Position numbers and translations under genes: made by a program. Of a stretch of 49,420 nt of DNA, positions 28,880-41,364 are shown in pieces. Position 1 is the first letter of the stretch; every line of letters begins with the position of its first letter. The notes under the pieces are model-generated. The model saw nothing but the letters and a program-made list of their open reading frames with translations, searched no databases and was not told the DNA's origin. Origin of the DNA: Brachionus rotundiformis (Eukaryota > Rotifera > Eurotatoria > Ploima > Brachionidae); NCBI GenBank assembly GCA_016802295.1, contig JAESIW010000109.1, positions 4,519 to 53,938 on the forward strand, in the 5' to 3' direction.

Positions 28880-30243
28880 TTCTATTTTTTAAAGCTATTT
28901 ATTCATTTTTAATATTTTAAATAAATTTTAAAGTTCAAAGACCCATTTAAGTTTTAATTTATCTTATCAGACACTTTTTTGCTAGCGTTTATCTTATAAT
29001 TTTGGTAAAATTAAAATTAAATTTTTTATATTTGTTTTTTTTTTGCGATCAGATTGTTAAATTTCTATTTTGAATGATAATTATTAAATTGTTTTCTTAT
29101 TTGGTATATTTTTAATAATTAAAACAACGATATATAACTGTAAGTACAAGCTCAAATAACTTTTTAATTTTAATTCATATGAAAAGATAATAATAAAAAT
29201 AATGTGTGTAAATATAAAAAGTTCTTAAGTATTTATTTTAATTTTAGATTTTTTTTGAAAGATCATTAAAGAAATTTTTCCCAAATTGTGATGTAAAATC
29301 ATAATAAAATTTTTTTTTTAATGCTCGTCTTGGTGTAAAATTGAATATAATTAAAAACAAAAAATTTAAAATTAGTCTTACTTTAAATAAGTAATTTGGA
29401 TATTTTTCAAAAATAAAAATTTAGTTAAATATAATTGCGTACTAAATTTTTGAAATAAAAAATAATTTTGATTTTAAAGAACTTCAAAATTAATTTTGAA
29501 AACATACATTTTCTCAAATTTTGAATAATTTTACATTAAATAAAAAAGAGTTTTTTGTTCCATTTTTTTTCTTAAATAGACTTCTCTAGCTTGTTCAGTG
29601 ATTTTTCTATTGTAAATTGTTCAAGAAGTATGCTCAAGATTGAAAATTTTGTATATACATGATTTTTTTACATTTTCAAACAAAATTTTGGTTTTTTTTC
29701 AGTAAAAAAATTAAAAATGTAAGCTTTGGCAATTAAAACTTTAGTCAATTTTAAAGAAGGGAACGATGCAAAGTAAAAGGATGCAACATTAGCTACTAAG
29801 TAAGACAATTTGCTAATTAGGATAAAAAAGCTAAGAAATTAATGTTAATTATTTATCTGCTGAAATTTTTAATATGTCATAAGAGCTTTTATAAGATAAA
29901 AATTTTCTAAAAATCAAATTTAATTTCAACATCTCAATGGTTAATGAAATGAGACAAATATTGCGTCGTATCCACGTCGCAAAACTAACTTAACTTTTGT
30001 TTCAATTTAAAATTAGCGATCTATTGAGCGTGTAGGCTAGACAGTGAATTATAAATAGCATAATAAATTTGTGTCAAGACGACCACAATTTAGTCTTATG
30101 CCCAACAGAACACACCTTGTTTTATTTTCTTAATAAACTTTAGTACTCGATTTTTTTTTGATTTTTTTCACAAGATCAAATAATGATAAAAATTATCGAC
30201 CAAACATTCGATCAATGCATCGCTTAATTTGTAAAATTAAATA
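28880..30243. other. Intergenic region between WDR44 and RPTOR
   Basis: Very AT-rich, with poly-T and poly-A runs. No coding region, repeat family or named regulatory element was recognised. Confidence 0.45.
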
Positions 30244-33200
30244 ATGTTTAGAAATGACTCGAATGAAAAGTCTTTATTGAATAGAGTACTATTTTTTTTG
30301 CCCAAATTTGAAAGAGAACAAACCCTTGACCATATTGACCAATTTGACTGGTTCAGAAGAGAAGAGCCCATCGAGTCTTTGAAAAAAGAAGAAGTACCAA
30401 AGCCCAAGTTTGAGAGTTATTACGATTTTCTGACCAAAGCAGATTCAATCGAGTCCCAAATGTCTTCGCTAACTTCGAATAGCTCGTTCACCACAAGCCC
30501 CATTTCGCTCAGCACTCAGGAAGACTTGAGCACTTTGTCAAGTCTCATTGATACCCATTTACAAACCAACCAGAAAAATGACTCATTTAACCCATTCTCC
30601 ATCCTGCCAGTGAAGCTGTTCCAAAAAGTCTACTACAAAGAAAAGATTAAGGGCGAGGAAGTAAAGGTGACCGCATGGCGCATGAAAGAAAAAATGAAGA
30701 CCATTTCGGCCGCTCTAGTTCTTTGCTTGAACATTGGTGTCGACCCGCCAGATGTGGTTAAAACACTTAACTCTTCCAAAATGATGTGCTGGGTCAACCA
30801 ATCTAATCCTCAGTTGCCGCCGCAGAAAATTCTCGAAATGATCGGCGCTGAACTGCACAAACAATATGAAAGATGGCAAGCCAAGGCCAGGTATTTAAGT
30901 TTATCCTAAATTCATATAAAAATGATAAACTAATTTAATTAAATATTAGTTTATTAATTAATTAAAAAAAAAGAAATTTTTTCAACAGTAACCATGGTTA
31001 TTTTAGATTGATGAATAGATTTTGTCCAAAAGTGTCACATAATTATAATAAATTTTTTACTTCTTTTGTCTTTTTTTCTTATGGCTCGGTCAAAAATTAG
31101 ACTTATTAATAAATAGATAATTAGTAGCTGTACAAGTTCTTGCTGCGACACCTAACATGTGGCGCGTCTGATGCTTTTGCCTCTCATGGCCGCGGTTTAA
31201 ATTTTGATTACTGATCTCCGACCAGGTTTACCATTTCTAGCCCATTCACTAATTTGTACATTTCAATCGAATCCTCTCTCTGTTCTTGAACTCAACCTTG
31301 TCAAATCCACTATAGCCAGCCTCAATTCATTGGGCATACTTCTTAGTGACACATGAATCTTTGTTGTCCATTCTTGCACCTTCTCCAACACGTTCACATC
31401 TCCTTTCATACTTGGTTTCCAAGCCTGCACTGCATAGTCTAGGTGAGGTCTCACCATGGTTGTTTGTTCTTACCTTTAACTTATCCAGACCGGTGGCTAT
31501 AGCAGGTCATATTATTGAAAAATTAATACAGAAAGTTTCCGAAAGCTGCTGAGACATGCGCCTGGAAAACGCGTCCGCTGGGTTATCAGCGAATGACGCG
31601 TATGCATTGTCCCTAGACTGCCCTCAATACATCCGACTATCCTGAGACAGGTATGTTATGAGAAAGGATTGAATTAATTAAGAGCTCAATTTATTAATTG
31701 TTGTCAGACTTTTCCAACTATTCTTAATTAAAACTACCAAGTGTAAAATGCTTTTGGCAAATAGATCATTTAAACAGAACCAAAGGCTATTTATAATATT
31801 TTTTTAGTTTTCTGGACATGAACATGGAAATAAGTTTTGGTTCTTGAGGATGGATATGTAAAGTCTCGGTTTTGGATCTTAGGGATTAATAAAACAGTTT
31901 AAGTTGTTTAAATGGAATCCGAAGTTATAACCATTAGTTAGTGGTTTATATAGTAGCTAGAACATGTGTTTTAGGTTCAATTTATTTTTTAACATACAAC
32001 ATTAATTAATAAGTTTAAAAGAGTTGCTATTTTGCAGGCAATAAAAAACTTAAATTAAAAGCAAAACAATCAATAAGTTTTAAATTTTTTTTTTGTTTTT
32101 ATATTGAAAGTTTTGTATGAAATTTAACTGTGCCAAATTATAACTAATTAGATTCAATAAATCTAAAAATTGTTCGGCAAATTGACAATTTCTTCTACTC
32201 TATTTTCTTTGTAAAGCTTATTCGTAAAATTTAAACCGTAATGGTTTATTTGTGGTTCTAAACTTCGGCTGTACACTCTAGCTTTTTTAAAATCAAAAAA
32301 TATCCAAGATCAAATAGTTTTTGAGCTAGTTTGGTCAAACGATTCAATTCTTGCAATCTTTTGACCAAAATTTGCCTCAATTACAATCATTTCGCTCAAA
32401 AAGTCAACTAAAAATAAAGCTTGGTAAAACTTATTCAAAATATATTTGGTTAATAAAACATTTGAACAAAATTAAAGGCTATTTAATGTGCTTTTTATTA
32501 ATTTGCCTAGTTTATACCATCCATTGCTATCAAGCTATCTTGTTTTCGATTTGGTGCAAAATAAAAGATTGATTTATTAGGCTAAAATGGTTTATTTAGA
32601 ATCTATTAACTAGAAAACGGCCGTTCTGAGCCGAAAATAAATATTAGTAAAATATTAAATAAGAAAGAAGAAAAGATGAAAAAGAGAGAGAATAAAATAG
32701 AGCTAAGTCCAACGACTAAGACTTAAATGACAAGAAAGAAAGAAAGAAAGACACTTTAAATCATAAAAAAGAAGAAAATTAGACAAAAGTTAAAATTTAA
32801 AAGTTTATAAAAATTGATTTAGTTCACTGATAAGTTGGAAGTGCTCTCAAAAAATAACTTACTGTGATTAGCAGCTGAAAAGCTACTACATCACACAAGC
32901 CTCCACTTTTTTCAAGTCACAGTCAACGGCAATATGTAAAGTCTCGGTTTTGGATCTTAGGGATTAATAAAACAGTTTAAGTTGTTTAAATGGAATCCGA
33001 AGTTATAACCATTAGTTAGTGGTTTATAGAGTAGCTAGAACATGTGTTTTAGGTGCAGTTTATTTTTTACAAGCCCAATACATTATTGTAATTGTAGTAC
33101 TGTAGTTGTCATAATTATTTATTTTAAAATAAAAAATAAAATAAACCCAACTGTCTCATGCCTCTCTACACTCACTATCTTTGCTTAATCTGAATCTATC

Positions 33201-36200
33201 CATCAATCTGGAAAAGAAAAATCCACTCATTAAATAAAGATTTAAGATGAGTTTTTTTTTTTGTCCAAACCAGATACCGATTGTGTCCAGACCCGACATC
33301 GGAAGACGTCAAGAAGCTGTGCGTGTCGCTGCGAAAAAACGCCAAGGAAGAAAGAGTGCTGTTCCACTACAATGGACACGGGGTGCCGCGGCCCACAGTC
33401 AACGGCGAAATTTGGGTATTTAACAAAGAATTCACCCAGTACATACCTCTGTCGCTGTACGAGATACAAACATGGATGGGCACGCCGTCCATTTACGTAT
33501 GGGAGTGCTCGAACGCGGGCCTAATTGTCCAGTCGTTCCTGAACTTCGAGTGCGACCGGGAGGCCGAGTTCAAAAAGCAACTGGAAGAGCCGGACGCGCC
33601 CAACACGCTCACCATGCCCAACTTCAAGGACTCGATCCACTTGGCGGCCTGCTCTGCCGCCGAGCTCCTGCCCCAGCACCCCGACCTGCCGCTCGATCTG
33701 TTCACCTCTTGCCTGACCACGCCGATCAAGACCGCCCTCTACTGGTACGTCACCCAGAAGCAATCCTGTCAGCTCATTCCGGGCCTCACACTCGACCTCC
33801 TCGACAAAATACCCGGCCAAATAAGCGACCGGCGAACCATGATGGGCGAACTTAACTGGATATTCACGGCCATCACGGACACAATCGCCTGGAACCTGCT
33901 CGACTCGGACCTCTTCCAAAAGCTGTTCCGTCAGGACCTGCTCGTCGCCAGCCTATTCCGCAACTTCCTGCTCGCCGAGCGCATCATGAAGTCATTCGAC
34001 TGCACGCCGGTCAGTCATCCGGCCCTGCCGGCCACCAGCGAGCACCCACTGTGGCAAAGCTGGGACCTCGCGTTGGACATGTGCATCAGCCAATTGCCCA
34101 CACTGTTCGAGTCGAACGGCACACAAGTAAAAGACTTTGTCTCGTGCGGCTTCTTCACCCAGCAGATAGAAATATTCGAGCTGTGGCTTAAGCTGAACGT
34201 GAGCTCGGAGCGGGCGCCCGAGCAGCTGCCCGTCGTTCTCCAGGTCCTGCTCAGCCAGCAGCACCGGCTCAAGGCGCTCGAGCTGCTCGCCAAGTTTATA
34301 GACCTGGGCGCGTGGGCCGTCTCGGCCGCCCTCTCCGTCGGCATATTTCCCTACGTTCTCAAGCTGCTGACCACGCAGCCAAAAGAGCTGCGGCCACTGC
34401 TCACGTTCATCTGGGCCAAGATACTCGCCGTGGACGGCTCGTGCCAGGCCGAGCTCGTCAAGGACAACGGCCACGTGTACTTCATTCAAATGCTGTCCGA
34501 GAGCGACGTCGAGCCCGACCAAAAGGTCTACTCGGCCTTCGTGCTCGCGTGTCTGGTCAACAACTACCCGATCGGGCAAAAGAGCGCCAAACAAAACCAC
34601 CTAATAGCCGCTTGTTCGTACGTACTGACCGACGAGAGCACGCGCGACTACCGCAACGCCCTGCTGCGCAAATGGGTCTGCATTTGCCTCGGTCTGTGCT
34701 GGCGCAAGTACCCGGAGGCGCGCTGGGAGGGCGTGCGCAACAACGCGCACATCCTGCTCAAGAAGCTGATCGGCGACGCGGAGCCGGAGGTGCGCGCCGC
34801 CGCCATGTTCGCCCTCGGCACCTACATAGACGCCGGGCACGGCAAAGAGGCCACCTTCGAGCAAGCGATCGAAATCGACTCGCAAATAGTCAACGCCCTA
34901 ATCAAAGACTACGATTGCGTGTTCCTGGTGCGCATGGAGCTGATCGTAGCGCTACACAACTACATAAACAGGTTCGGCAGCGAGTCGAGCGACTACGGCC
35001 TCAACAGACAGACGAGCATTGTGTTCTCGAAGGCGGTGTGCACGCTGCTCGAGCTGCAGGCCGACCCGCACCCGGACTGCGCCTCGCTGGCCCAGCGCGT
35101 CCTCGCGCACCTCCTCGCCTCGCTCCACAAATTCGACACGTTCAAAAAGAAGCTGATCGAGAAGCAGGCGCTCGCCGCCGGCCTCCAGCCCGGCCTCTCG
35201 GACGCCGCCGAGCTCACCACCGACACCGGCCTTGTGTCCTGGTGCTCGAACTACTTCAGACGGCCGCTGCTGGCCGCCCACGGGCCCCACCGCGATCACG
35301 CCCTGCCCCTCAACCGCCACCTCGACATGTACTCGAGCGAAAAGCTCGACCAGCGATGCAAAATACTCTACAACTACAGAACGCGTCGCTCGCCCGCCGA
35401 CTGGACCCTGCCCGCTCACATGGAAGAAATTCTCCAAATACAGCACCACCAATCCTATCCAATACACGTCAAATTTAATCCAAACAACGAGCAATTGTTT
35501 GTGGCTGACATCAAGAACAGTGTCACTGTGTATGACAATTTAAATCGGACAAAATTGTTGTCGTTTTCGACAATACTTGCAACTAGCCGCAAGCCGAGCA
35601 TAATACGCTCGTTTAAGCTCATAAACACACAGCACGAGCCGATTGTGATGACCGGCAGTGATGATCTGGTGGTCAAGTTTTTTAAGCCCGACTTGAACAA
35701 TTACAAGCAAACACAGCTGATAACTGCGTTCACGGCGTTCAATGCGACCAAGGAGTCGACTGTGGAAACGGGCCTGATAGCCGAGTGGGACGAGGCCAAT
35801 GAGCTGTTGATGTGCGCTGGTGACACCAATTATATCCGTGTGTGGGACATGAATACCGAGTTGTACAAGGACTATGCGACTGGGCTGAAGAGCTGTGTGA
35901 GCAGTTTGTCGTGTGGTAGTAGTTTTACCATTGCTGGTTTTGGTAATGGATGTGTTAAGTTGTTCGATTTTAGGAGCTCGTCGTCGAATGGCCTGGTGCA
36001 CAGCGAATCGAACTCTTCGTTGGTATCGTCGACGCCGGTCATGCATCGCACCAATAGCTTGTACGACACCAAATATCCCTATTCGAATAATTTGTATGCG
36101 CACAATTCCTTTGTGCTAAAGACCAGTGTGCATGTGCAGAACAATACGCTGGTCTCGTGTGGCGTCCTAGGCGACATAACTGTCTATGATTTGCGCTACA

Positions 36201-38234
36201 TGAAAAAAGCGCTCGACAAGTCGTTCAATAACGAGAAAGTGTCAGCTTTAGAGTGTCATCCGCACAACAGGCTCATAGCAGTGTAAGTGGCTCATTACTT
36301 TTGATTTTCACCCAAGTAGACATAGCTGTAGTAACAGTTGGTACATAACTAAATTGGTTAAGATTAATTGAATAGTATTTGGTCAGATCTCGTAAACAAT
36401 GCTAAGCTTTCTTCTTTTTGTAAGATCGCGTTTTATTGACTGATTAAATGACTCAATAGGGCTATTGGTACAAGCATGGCCAGGGAGACAAACCAATTTC
36501 TTTCACAATAGAACTAATTTTTTTACTAGGATTTTATTTTTGCTTTAAATTGTGTCTAGAATTGTTAACAGTTAATTTCCCATTAAGTTTATCAATTCAT
36601 AAACCACATGATGTTTTTCAAAATTCCTGAAAATGAATTATGGTCGTGATTTCCGCCCAGGTAGATATTTTGTCCATATCCGTAGCTGTTAAACTTTGCA
36701 TATTTTTTTCATTTTAATTACATGTCTATCTAGTCTTTTATTCTTGGTACATTGGCTCAGTGGCTCTGAATATGTTCTTCTGTATAGTTCATCGTTTGAC
36801 ATTATTATTATTATTATTATAAAAAAGCTACAGCAAGACTAGCTTGCGGAGGCGGCCTACATGAGAGGTCGCCTATGGTAGCTCGTTGCACATAATTAGA
36901 TAAAACACTGATAGAAATATACAATAAGAATTTTAGGGTTAAAGGAGTTAGTTAATTTTTACAAGAATAAAAAAAAGAAAAACTGGGACTTCTTTACTTA
37001 CCTTATTGAATTGATCAGATAGACCAATTACTTGAAGACCTGAGCGTAGCTTTTTTTTAGAAAAATCAGCACTTTTACTGAAAAGTAAGGAAAAACAAAG
37101 CTGCGATTAAGATAGACAGATTTTTTCCACTTATTCACTCTTTGTGGAGCATAGGGTCATTACTTTTGATTTCCACTCAAGTAGATCCTTTGCTTTCACC
37201 CTTGCTTCTCGCCATGTCATTCTCATTTCGGTGAGCTCTTTCGTGATTGTCGACCTCCATGTAATTGCTAGCCTTCTTACCTTTCTTCGCCCTTGAGGTG
37301 TCGATTGAAGAGCTTTATTTAGTATTCGTATTCTTTTCATTCTAAGTACATTTCCAAACCAGTCCAGTCTTTTATTTCTGATACATTTACTCAATGGCTC
37401 TGACTTCGTTCTCATGTATAGTTCATCATTAGACAATGTTTCAGGCCAGTTGGCAGGCTTATTTCATCTTTCCTAAATAAGTTCCTAAATAGTTAATCTG
37501 GTTCACTTTGAGATGCTCTAACATATTTATACATATTAGATTGAGCTCTATGTTTTAGGCTACTAATATGTTTTGTAAATGAAAGGGACTTATCCAGCGT
37601 GATGCCTAGAAATTTAGGTTTTGTTCACAAGGGATCGTCTCATTTCCAAATTTCAGCGAGACTTCTTTCTCGAGCTTTTTTTGTTTCCTAGATGCTGCTG
37701 TCAAACCCATAGTTTTTGAAAGGTAACAATCAACGGCTCTGAAAATTCAGGGATCGTTTTTTTCTAACGGTTAAAAGTTTCAGTTAGCTTTTTTAAGCAG
37801 TTATTTAGTTCAAAGCGAACCAAATGAATTGAGCTCTACATCCTTAATTAAAAAAGCTTTCAAATGTAAACATGAACTCATTTTATCTCATCTTCAGGAT
37901 ATTTATGACTACAAATTCAGATTAAAAATGTTAAGTTTATGATTGTATATCACTATTTTGTCAATAAAAAAGCTCATTAATTAATAACGTTTATTAAACT
38001 GATATTTTTTTTTCTAGAGCAAACAGTACAAAACAAAATGAGTCGATAAAAATTTACAATTTTGAAGGTGTTGAGCTTAGTTGTATCAAGCATAGAGAAG
38101 GCTTTATGGGCAAGCGCTTGGCAACAGTGTCGTGCATAGATTGGAATCCGAACTCGAACGAAATTCTGTTCGGAAGTTCTGACAATCTGATAACAGTTTT
38201 TCGCAAAAGAGATAATCACCAGTCGAATAGTTAA
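30244..38234 (+). CDS. RPTOR: Raptor, regulatory subunit of mTOR complex 1
   Basis: Three exons, 30244-30890, 33274-36282 and 38018-38234, joined in frame with GT-AG introns of 2383 and 1735 bp. The product is 1290 residues (human about 1335). The first exon carries WRMKEKMKTISAALVLCLNI and QYERWQAKARY of the Raptor amino-terminal conserved (caspase-like) domain. The second continues with SEDVKKLC, YNGHGVPRPTVNGEIWVFNK (His at residue 251) and ECSNAGLIV (Cys at residue 294), the positions equivalent to the caspase dyad. Armadillo/HEAT repeats and the start of the WD40 propeller follow. The third exon closes the propeller (DGFMGQR-like EGFMGKRLATVSC, NEILFGSSDNLITVF). Raptor recruits TOS-motif substrates to mTOR at the lysosome. 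Exon 2 up to about 35460 is unusually GC-rich. Confidence 0.95.
31205..31457 (-). mobile_element. LINE fragment in RPTOR intron 1
   Basis: Reverse-strand frame MVRPHLDYAVQAWKPSMKGD followed by VNVLEKVQEWTTKIH is the typical post-core region of CR1/jockey-like reverse transcriptases. After a frame change, GDSIEMYKLVNGLE-like words follow. Antisense to RPTOR and inactive. Confidence 0.7.
31854..31994 (+). repeat. Direct repeat A, copy 1 (RPTOR intron 1)
   Basis: Starts ATATGTAAAGTCTCGGTTTT and matches 32932-33071 with one internal mismatch (TATAT vs TATAG near 31951) and a few near the right end. From TGTAAAG to TTTAACA it is TG...CA-bounded, like a short LTR. Confidence 0.8.
32731..32750 (+). 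repeat. AGAA-type microsatellite
   Basis: Short run of AAAG/AGAA units in the RPTOR intron. Confidence 0.8.
32932..33071 (+). repeat. Direct repeat A, copy 2 (RPTOR intron 1)
   Basis: Second copy of the ~138 bp repeat, 1078 bp downstream of the first and ending about 200 bp before exon 2. The segment between the copies is AT-rich with no coding sequence. The pair could be a terminal-repeat retrotransposon in miniature, but I found no primer site, polypurine tract or flanking duplication. Confidence 0.8.
36640..36800 (-). mobile_element. LINE end fragment in RPTOR intron 2 (first copy)
   Basis: Reverse-strand words MSNDELYRRTYSEPLSQC and KNKRLDR parallel the better-preserved copy at 37131-37436 (SNDELYMRTKSEPLSKC, RNKRLDWFGNVLRM). 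Further similarity to the sequence just before that copy appears near 36303-36325. Decayed. Confidence 0.6.
36801..36988 (-). mobile_element. LINE 3' tail with ATT repeat (RPTOR intron 2)
   Basis: An ATT microsatellite (36801-36820) followed by AAAAAAGCTACAGCAAGACT and about 160 bp nearly identical to 43512-43687. Read on the reverse strand it ends CGCAAGCTAGTCTTGCTGTA then (AAT)n. This parallels the 3' end of the CR1-like LINE at 9395-9470 (CGCAAGCATGCTTGTCGTAG), so it is the non-coding tail of the same broad family. Confidence 0.75.
37131..37436 (-). mobile_element. LINE reverse transcriptase end in RPTOR intron 2
   Basis: A 101-residue reverse-strand frame: ELYMRTKSEPLSKCIRNKRL, DWFGNVLRM, STPQGRRKVRRLAITWR, KELTEMRMTWREARVKAKD and a terminal WKSKVMTLCSTKSE. 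This is the carboxyl end of RTE-like endonuclease/reverse transcriptases (RWFGHVLRM, PQGRRKRGRP.TTWRR, W.EA...A.DR..WR). Only the last domain remains. Confidence 0.8.
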
Positions 38235-38593
38235 TGCTAAAGAGTTGAATCAAATTTTATATTTTAAGTTTATTTTGTAAATATGATCCGGACTATATTT
38301 TGTTTTTTGTTGGTTATGTTGGTCTCACATAGACCAAGTAAAGCTACTCTATAATCTTTAATTGTTATAAATAACTTTTATTTTTATTATATAAATTTAT
38401 TGAAATATTTTACTAATTGAGAAGTATATTTTTATGTTTATTTTTATTCTATTCTCATCATAATACTGTTTAATAAACATTGAAAAATAAATTAGACCAT
38501 TTTTTTTAATTTTATACTTAAAATGATAAAATTAAATAAGAGAATACTGCTATGCTGTGACATTTATTTTAAATTAGTTTTATATCCCATATT

Positions 38594-38793
38594 TCGAGTG
38601 GAAAGCGTAGAAGAGGAAGACCAGAAAGAGAGTGGACAGATTGCTTAAAAGAGGACTGTGAGAGAGCTGGAATTGTCTGGTCAAAATGGGTGAATGAATC
38701 GAAGAACCGTGAGAAATGGCGCATCAAAATCTCGTCCCTAACCTCAAACAGATGAGGATAAAGGACCCCTTATTATTATTATTATTATTATTA
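38594..38793 (+). mobile_element. LINE 3' end with ATT tail
   Basis: The frame reads SSGKRRRGRPEREWTDCLKE, then SKWVNESKNREKWRIKISSL and a stop, followed by GATAAAGGACCCC and (TTA)n at 38770-38793. This is the standard end of RTE/CR1-like LINEs (GKRSRGRPK.RW...). It lies about 360 bp past the RPTOR stop. Confidence 0.8.
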
Positions 38794-39230
38794 GCTCTTT
38801 TTTTTTAAAAGCTCATAGCTGAAAAACTAAAAAATATAGGAAAAAGATTTTTTGGTACAATTTTTAAAATTTTATATCAAGACATGGTTTCTTAATTTAA
38901 AAAGAATAGCATTTAATCATTTTTTAATTACAGTTTTTTTATTAACCTATTAAATTAATTTTCGATTTTCGAGGAAGTAGAAACGTTTTTGTTATCCTGG
39001 TTACATTTACTTTTCAAAATAGCTAATTGAAATAAAAAAAAATATTTTTTTCAGTAGCTAAATTATTTCATATAATAGCTAATCTATTTTTTGATGTAGC
39101 AACTTTTTAATAATGATTCGAGGTCTAATTTAAATTAATTTTTCACATATAAGTGACAAAAATCACTTATTTTCATCAATCACTAATAGTTAAACAAAAC
39201 AAACGCATTGTTAAGTTTAGACACAATAAT

Positions 39231-39760
39231 AGAGTTGTATAAATGGTATCTTCAAAAAAAGTTGATTATGAAGCAACTTAAGACGGTTGTAGAAACTATT
39301 TGAACTCAACAGGTCCTTGGTCTACATTTCAAGAATATGTGTTATGGAATAATTCATACAATATCATAAAAATTAATGAACTAGTATGGAAATTGAGCAA
39401 ATGTTCTTGTCAATATTGGAAAAAACACATCATTTGCAAACATGTAATCGGCATCAGTTACGAATTGTCCAAGATTGACAAGTTTCCAGCTTTAGATTTG
39501 GGTATTGAACAAAACGCATAAAGAGGTAGACTTCTTCTGCTCTTGAAAGAAACTCAGCTGGTCCTTTAAATCCGAAATTGTTTAATAGACCAAAAACATC
39601 AGCACAAGCAACCACCGGTACAGCAAATAGTGGAACAAATGATAGTCAACCAGCATTAAAGATTTAACAAATCAAGCCGAACCATCCAAGCGTCCAGGAG
39701 GTTCAATTTTTTTCTAAAACTAAGCGCCCAAGTGGCGGTCGAAAAAAGCTAAAAATTTAA
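39231..39760 (+). mobile_element. MULE transposase carboxyl-end relic with SWIM finger
   Basis: The frame around 39300-39520 reads GPWSTFQEYVLWNNSYNIIK, then CSCQYWKKHIICKHVIGIS. The pattern C-x-C...C-x-H is a SWIM zinc finger placed as in animal Mutator-like transposases. After a frame change, KRIKR, a stop, then TSSALERNSAGPLN follows, like the KRGRP-K-SALxR tail of such proteins. A last frame gives KRPSGGRKKLKI and a stop near 39760. An in-frame stop near 39280 and the frame changes show decay; the catalytic part is absent. Confidence 0.7.
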
Positions 39761-40195
39761 ATTTTTTCTTGTATTTTTTTTTGCTATTAATAAAAATTTT
39801 TGCTCCTTTTTTTAAAAAATAAATTAGCTACTAGAAAAAATATGTCAATTACTAAATCCGGAACAGACTCTAGCATAGCAGATTTACTATTATTCCCTTT
39901 ACCATTTGACAGTTCTTCTAAAAAATTGAAAGTTATCTTTTGGAACTTTAGTCTAACTGTTGAAAAAATGCCCATTTATAGTGTTACTTTCTAAACACAT
40001 TGGTTGATTGACGCCTCTTGAAAGAACACCATACTTTTTTCCAACTAAAACATCTCAATAAAAACTTTTTGAGACAAAGAATAGATAAAATTTTAACAAA
40101 AGATAAAATTCGATTAAAATTTTTTATTTAAAATTAAGAAAACAAAAGAAAAAAACAATGGTCAAAAAGATAACCATAATTTTCAAGTTGAGAGT

Positions 40196-41364
40196 TTATA
40201 AATGTTCAGGATGATTTCTTAAATTTTCTATCAGTTGAGTTACTGGGATTTCTCTTACACAAATTCTATGAATTGAGGTCAGTAGAGGAAAGCTTAATAA
40301 AAAAAATAAATAAATTAGTTAACACAAAATTTAACTTTAATTACGCGTCTTCCAAGTTTTGCGCTTTAAGCATTATGTTCACCTCTCTTGCGGCCTCTGG
40401 ACCTTGTACTTTTTGGCCATTCAACAACTCTTTTTCAAGCTCATCAATGCTCTTTTGTCCTAAGGCCCTGGCAAACGCTTCGGCAACTCGCCTATTTCTA
40501 CCACCATAACAAGTGGTTACCAAATCGGCAACACCACAGCTTTCAAAAAATGTTCGATGCTCCCTTGCTAAAATAAAAACTTTAATATAAAAAGCAAAAT
40601 TGTCTTTTCTTTCCTCCTTTACATTTATAAAACTCGTCACAGAACTTCATAACTTCCATGAGGCCTAGGCGAATAACAGCCGCCTTGGTGTTATCGCCAT
40701 AGTTAAGTCCGTCACAAAAACCAGCGCCTAGAGCAACAATATTTTTCAGAGCGCCACACGCTTCCACCACTTCCACATCCTGTCTGACCACAATTCTAAA
40801 AAAATCTGTCTGCAGAACCTCCTTGAGCAGGAGACCTTGTTGCCTGTCCCTAGAGCCGATTGTCGCCTCACAAAATTGACCAGCGGCCACCTCGCCAGCT
40901 ATATTGGCACCCATCACCACCAAGCACTCTATTTTGAGCAAATTTCTGACCATATTCGAAATGAGATCCACTTTACCATCACTTGTAATGTGAAAACCTT
41001 TGCAGAGCGACACGCCAAACGCGTCACTCTTCAGCTTGCCAATCAATGGCTTGCAAGTATTGGTCATAAACTGATGTGGCAGCACGAATATGATTATGTC
41101 GGCGTCGTGAGCCACCTCAACCACGTCCGGCACGGCTACCACATTTTCCGGGAGCTTGTGACCCGGCAGGTACTTGATATTTTCATGCTGGGTGTTGATT
41201 ATGTCTGTTAGCTTTTTGCCATCCACCATCTCCTCATAGACATACATTTTAACTTTTGAATCAAACTTGGCATTCGAGAGAACATTGGTGCCGACTATTT
41301 TGGCAATAGTCGAGCCCCAGTTTCCCGAGCCCACAACAGCCACTCGTTTCAATGCCGCTGCCAT
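40196..41364 (-). CDS. GPD1: Glycerol-3-phosphate dehydrogenase [NAD+], cytosolic
   Basis: Three exons on the reverse strand: 41364-40623, 40567-40345 and 40292-40196, with 55 and 52 bp GT-AG introns, giving 353 residues (human GPD1: 349). It interconverts dihydroxyacetone phosphate and glycerol 3-phosphate with NADH. Visible motifs: the NAD-binding GSGNWG (12-17), LCKGFH, the catalytic lysine in CGALKNIVALGAGF, YGDNTKAAVIRLGL, and substrate-binding CYGGRNRR. The last short exon restores FPLLTSIHRIC and the terminal NHPEHL. The chosen start (MAAALKRVAVV) fits the family; a methionine nine codons upstream at 41391 is in frame, but TTTTTAG just before it could be a leader splice acceptor. There is no mitochondrial presequence. 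Confidence 0.95.

Noticed and set aside
34312..35478. Long overlapping open frames on both strands of the Raptor exon, up to 388 codons
   Set aside because: They are by-products of high GC and few stop codons opposite a real coding exon. Their translations are arginine/alanine-rich with no family signal.
40341..40640. GPD1 ending at AQNLEDA
   Set aside because: The frame ends there only because of a GT donor at 40344. A 52 bp intron and a last exon supply FPLLTSIHRIC and NHPEHL, so the gene is not truncated.
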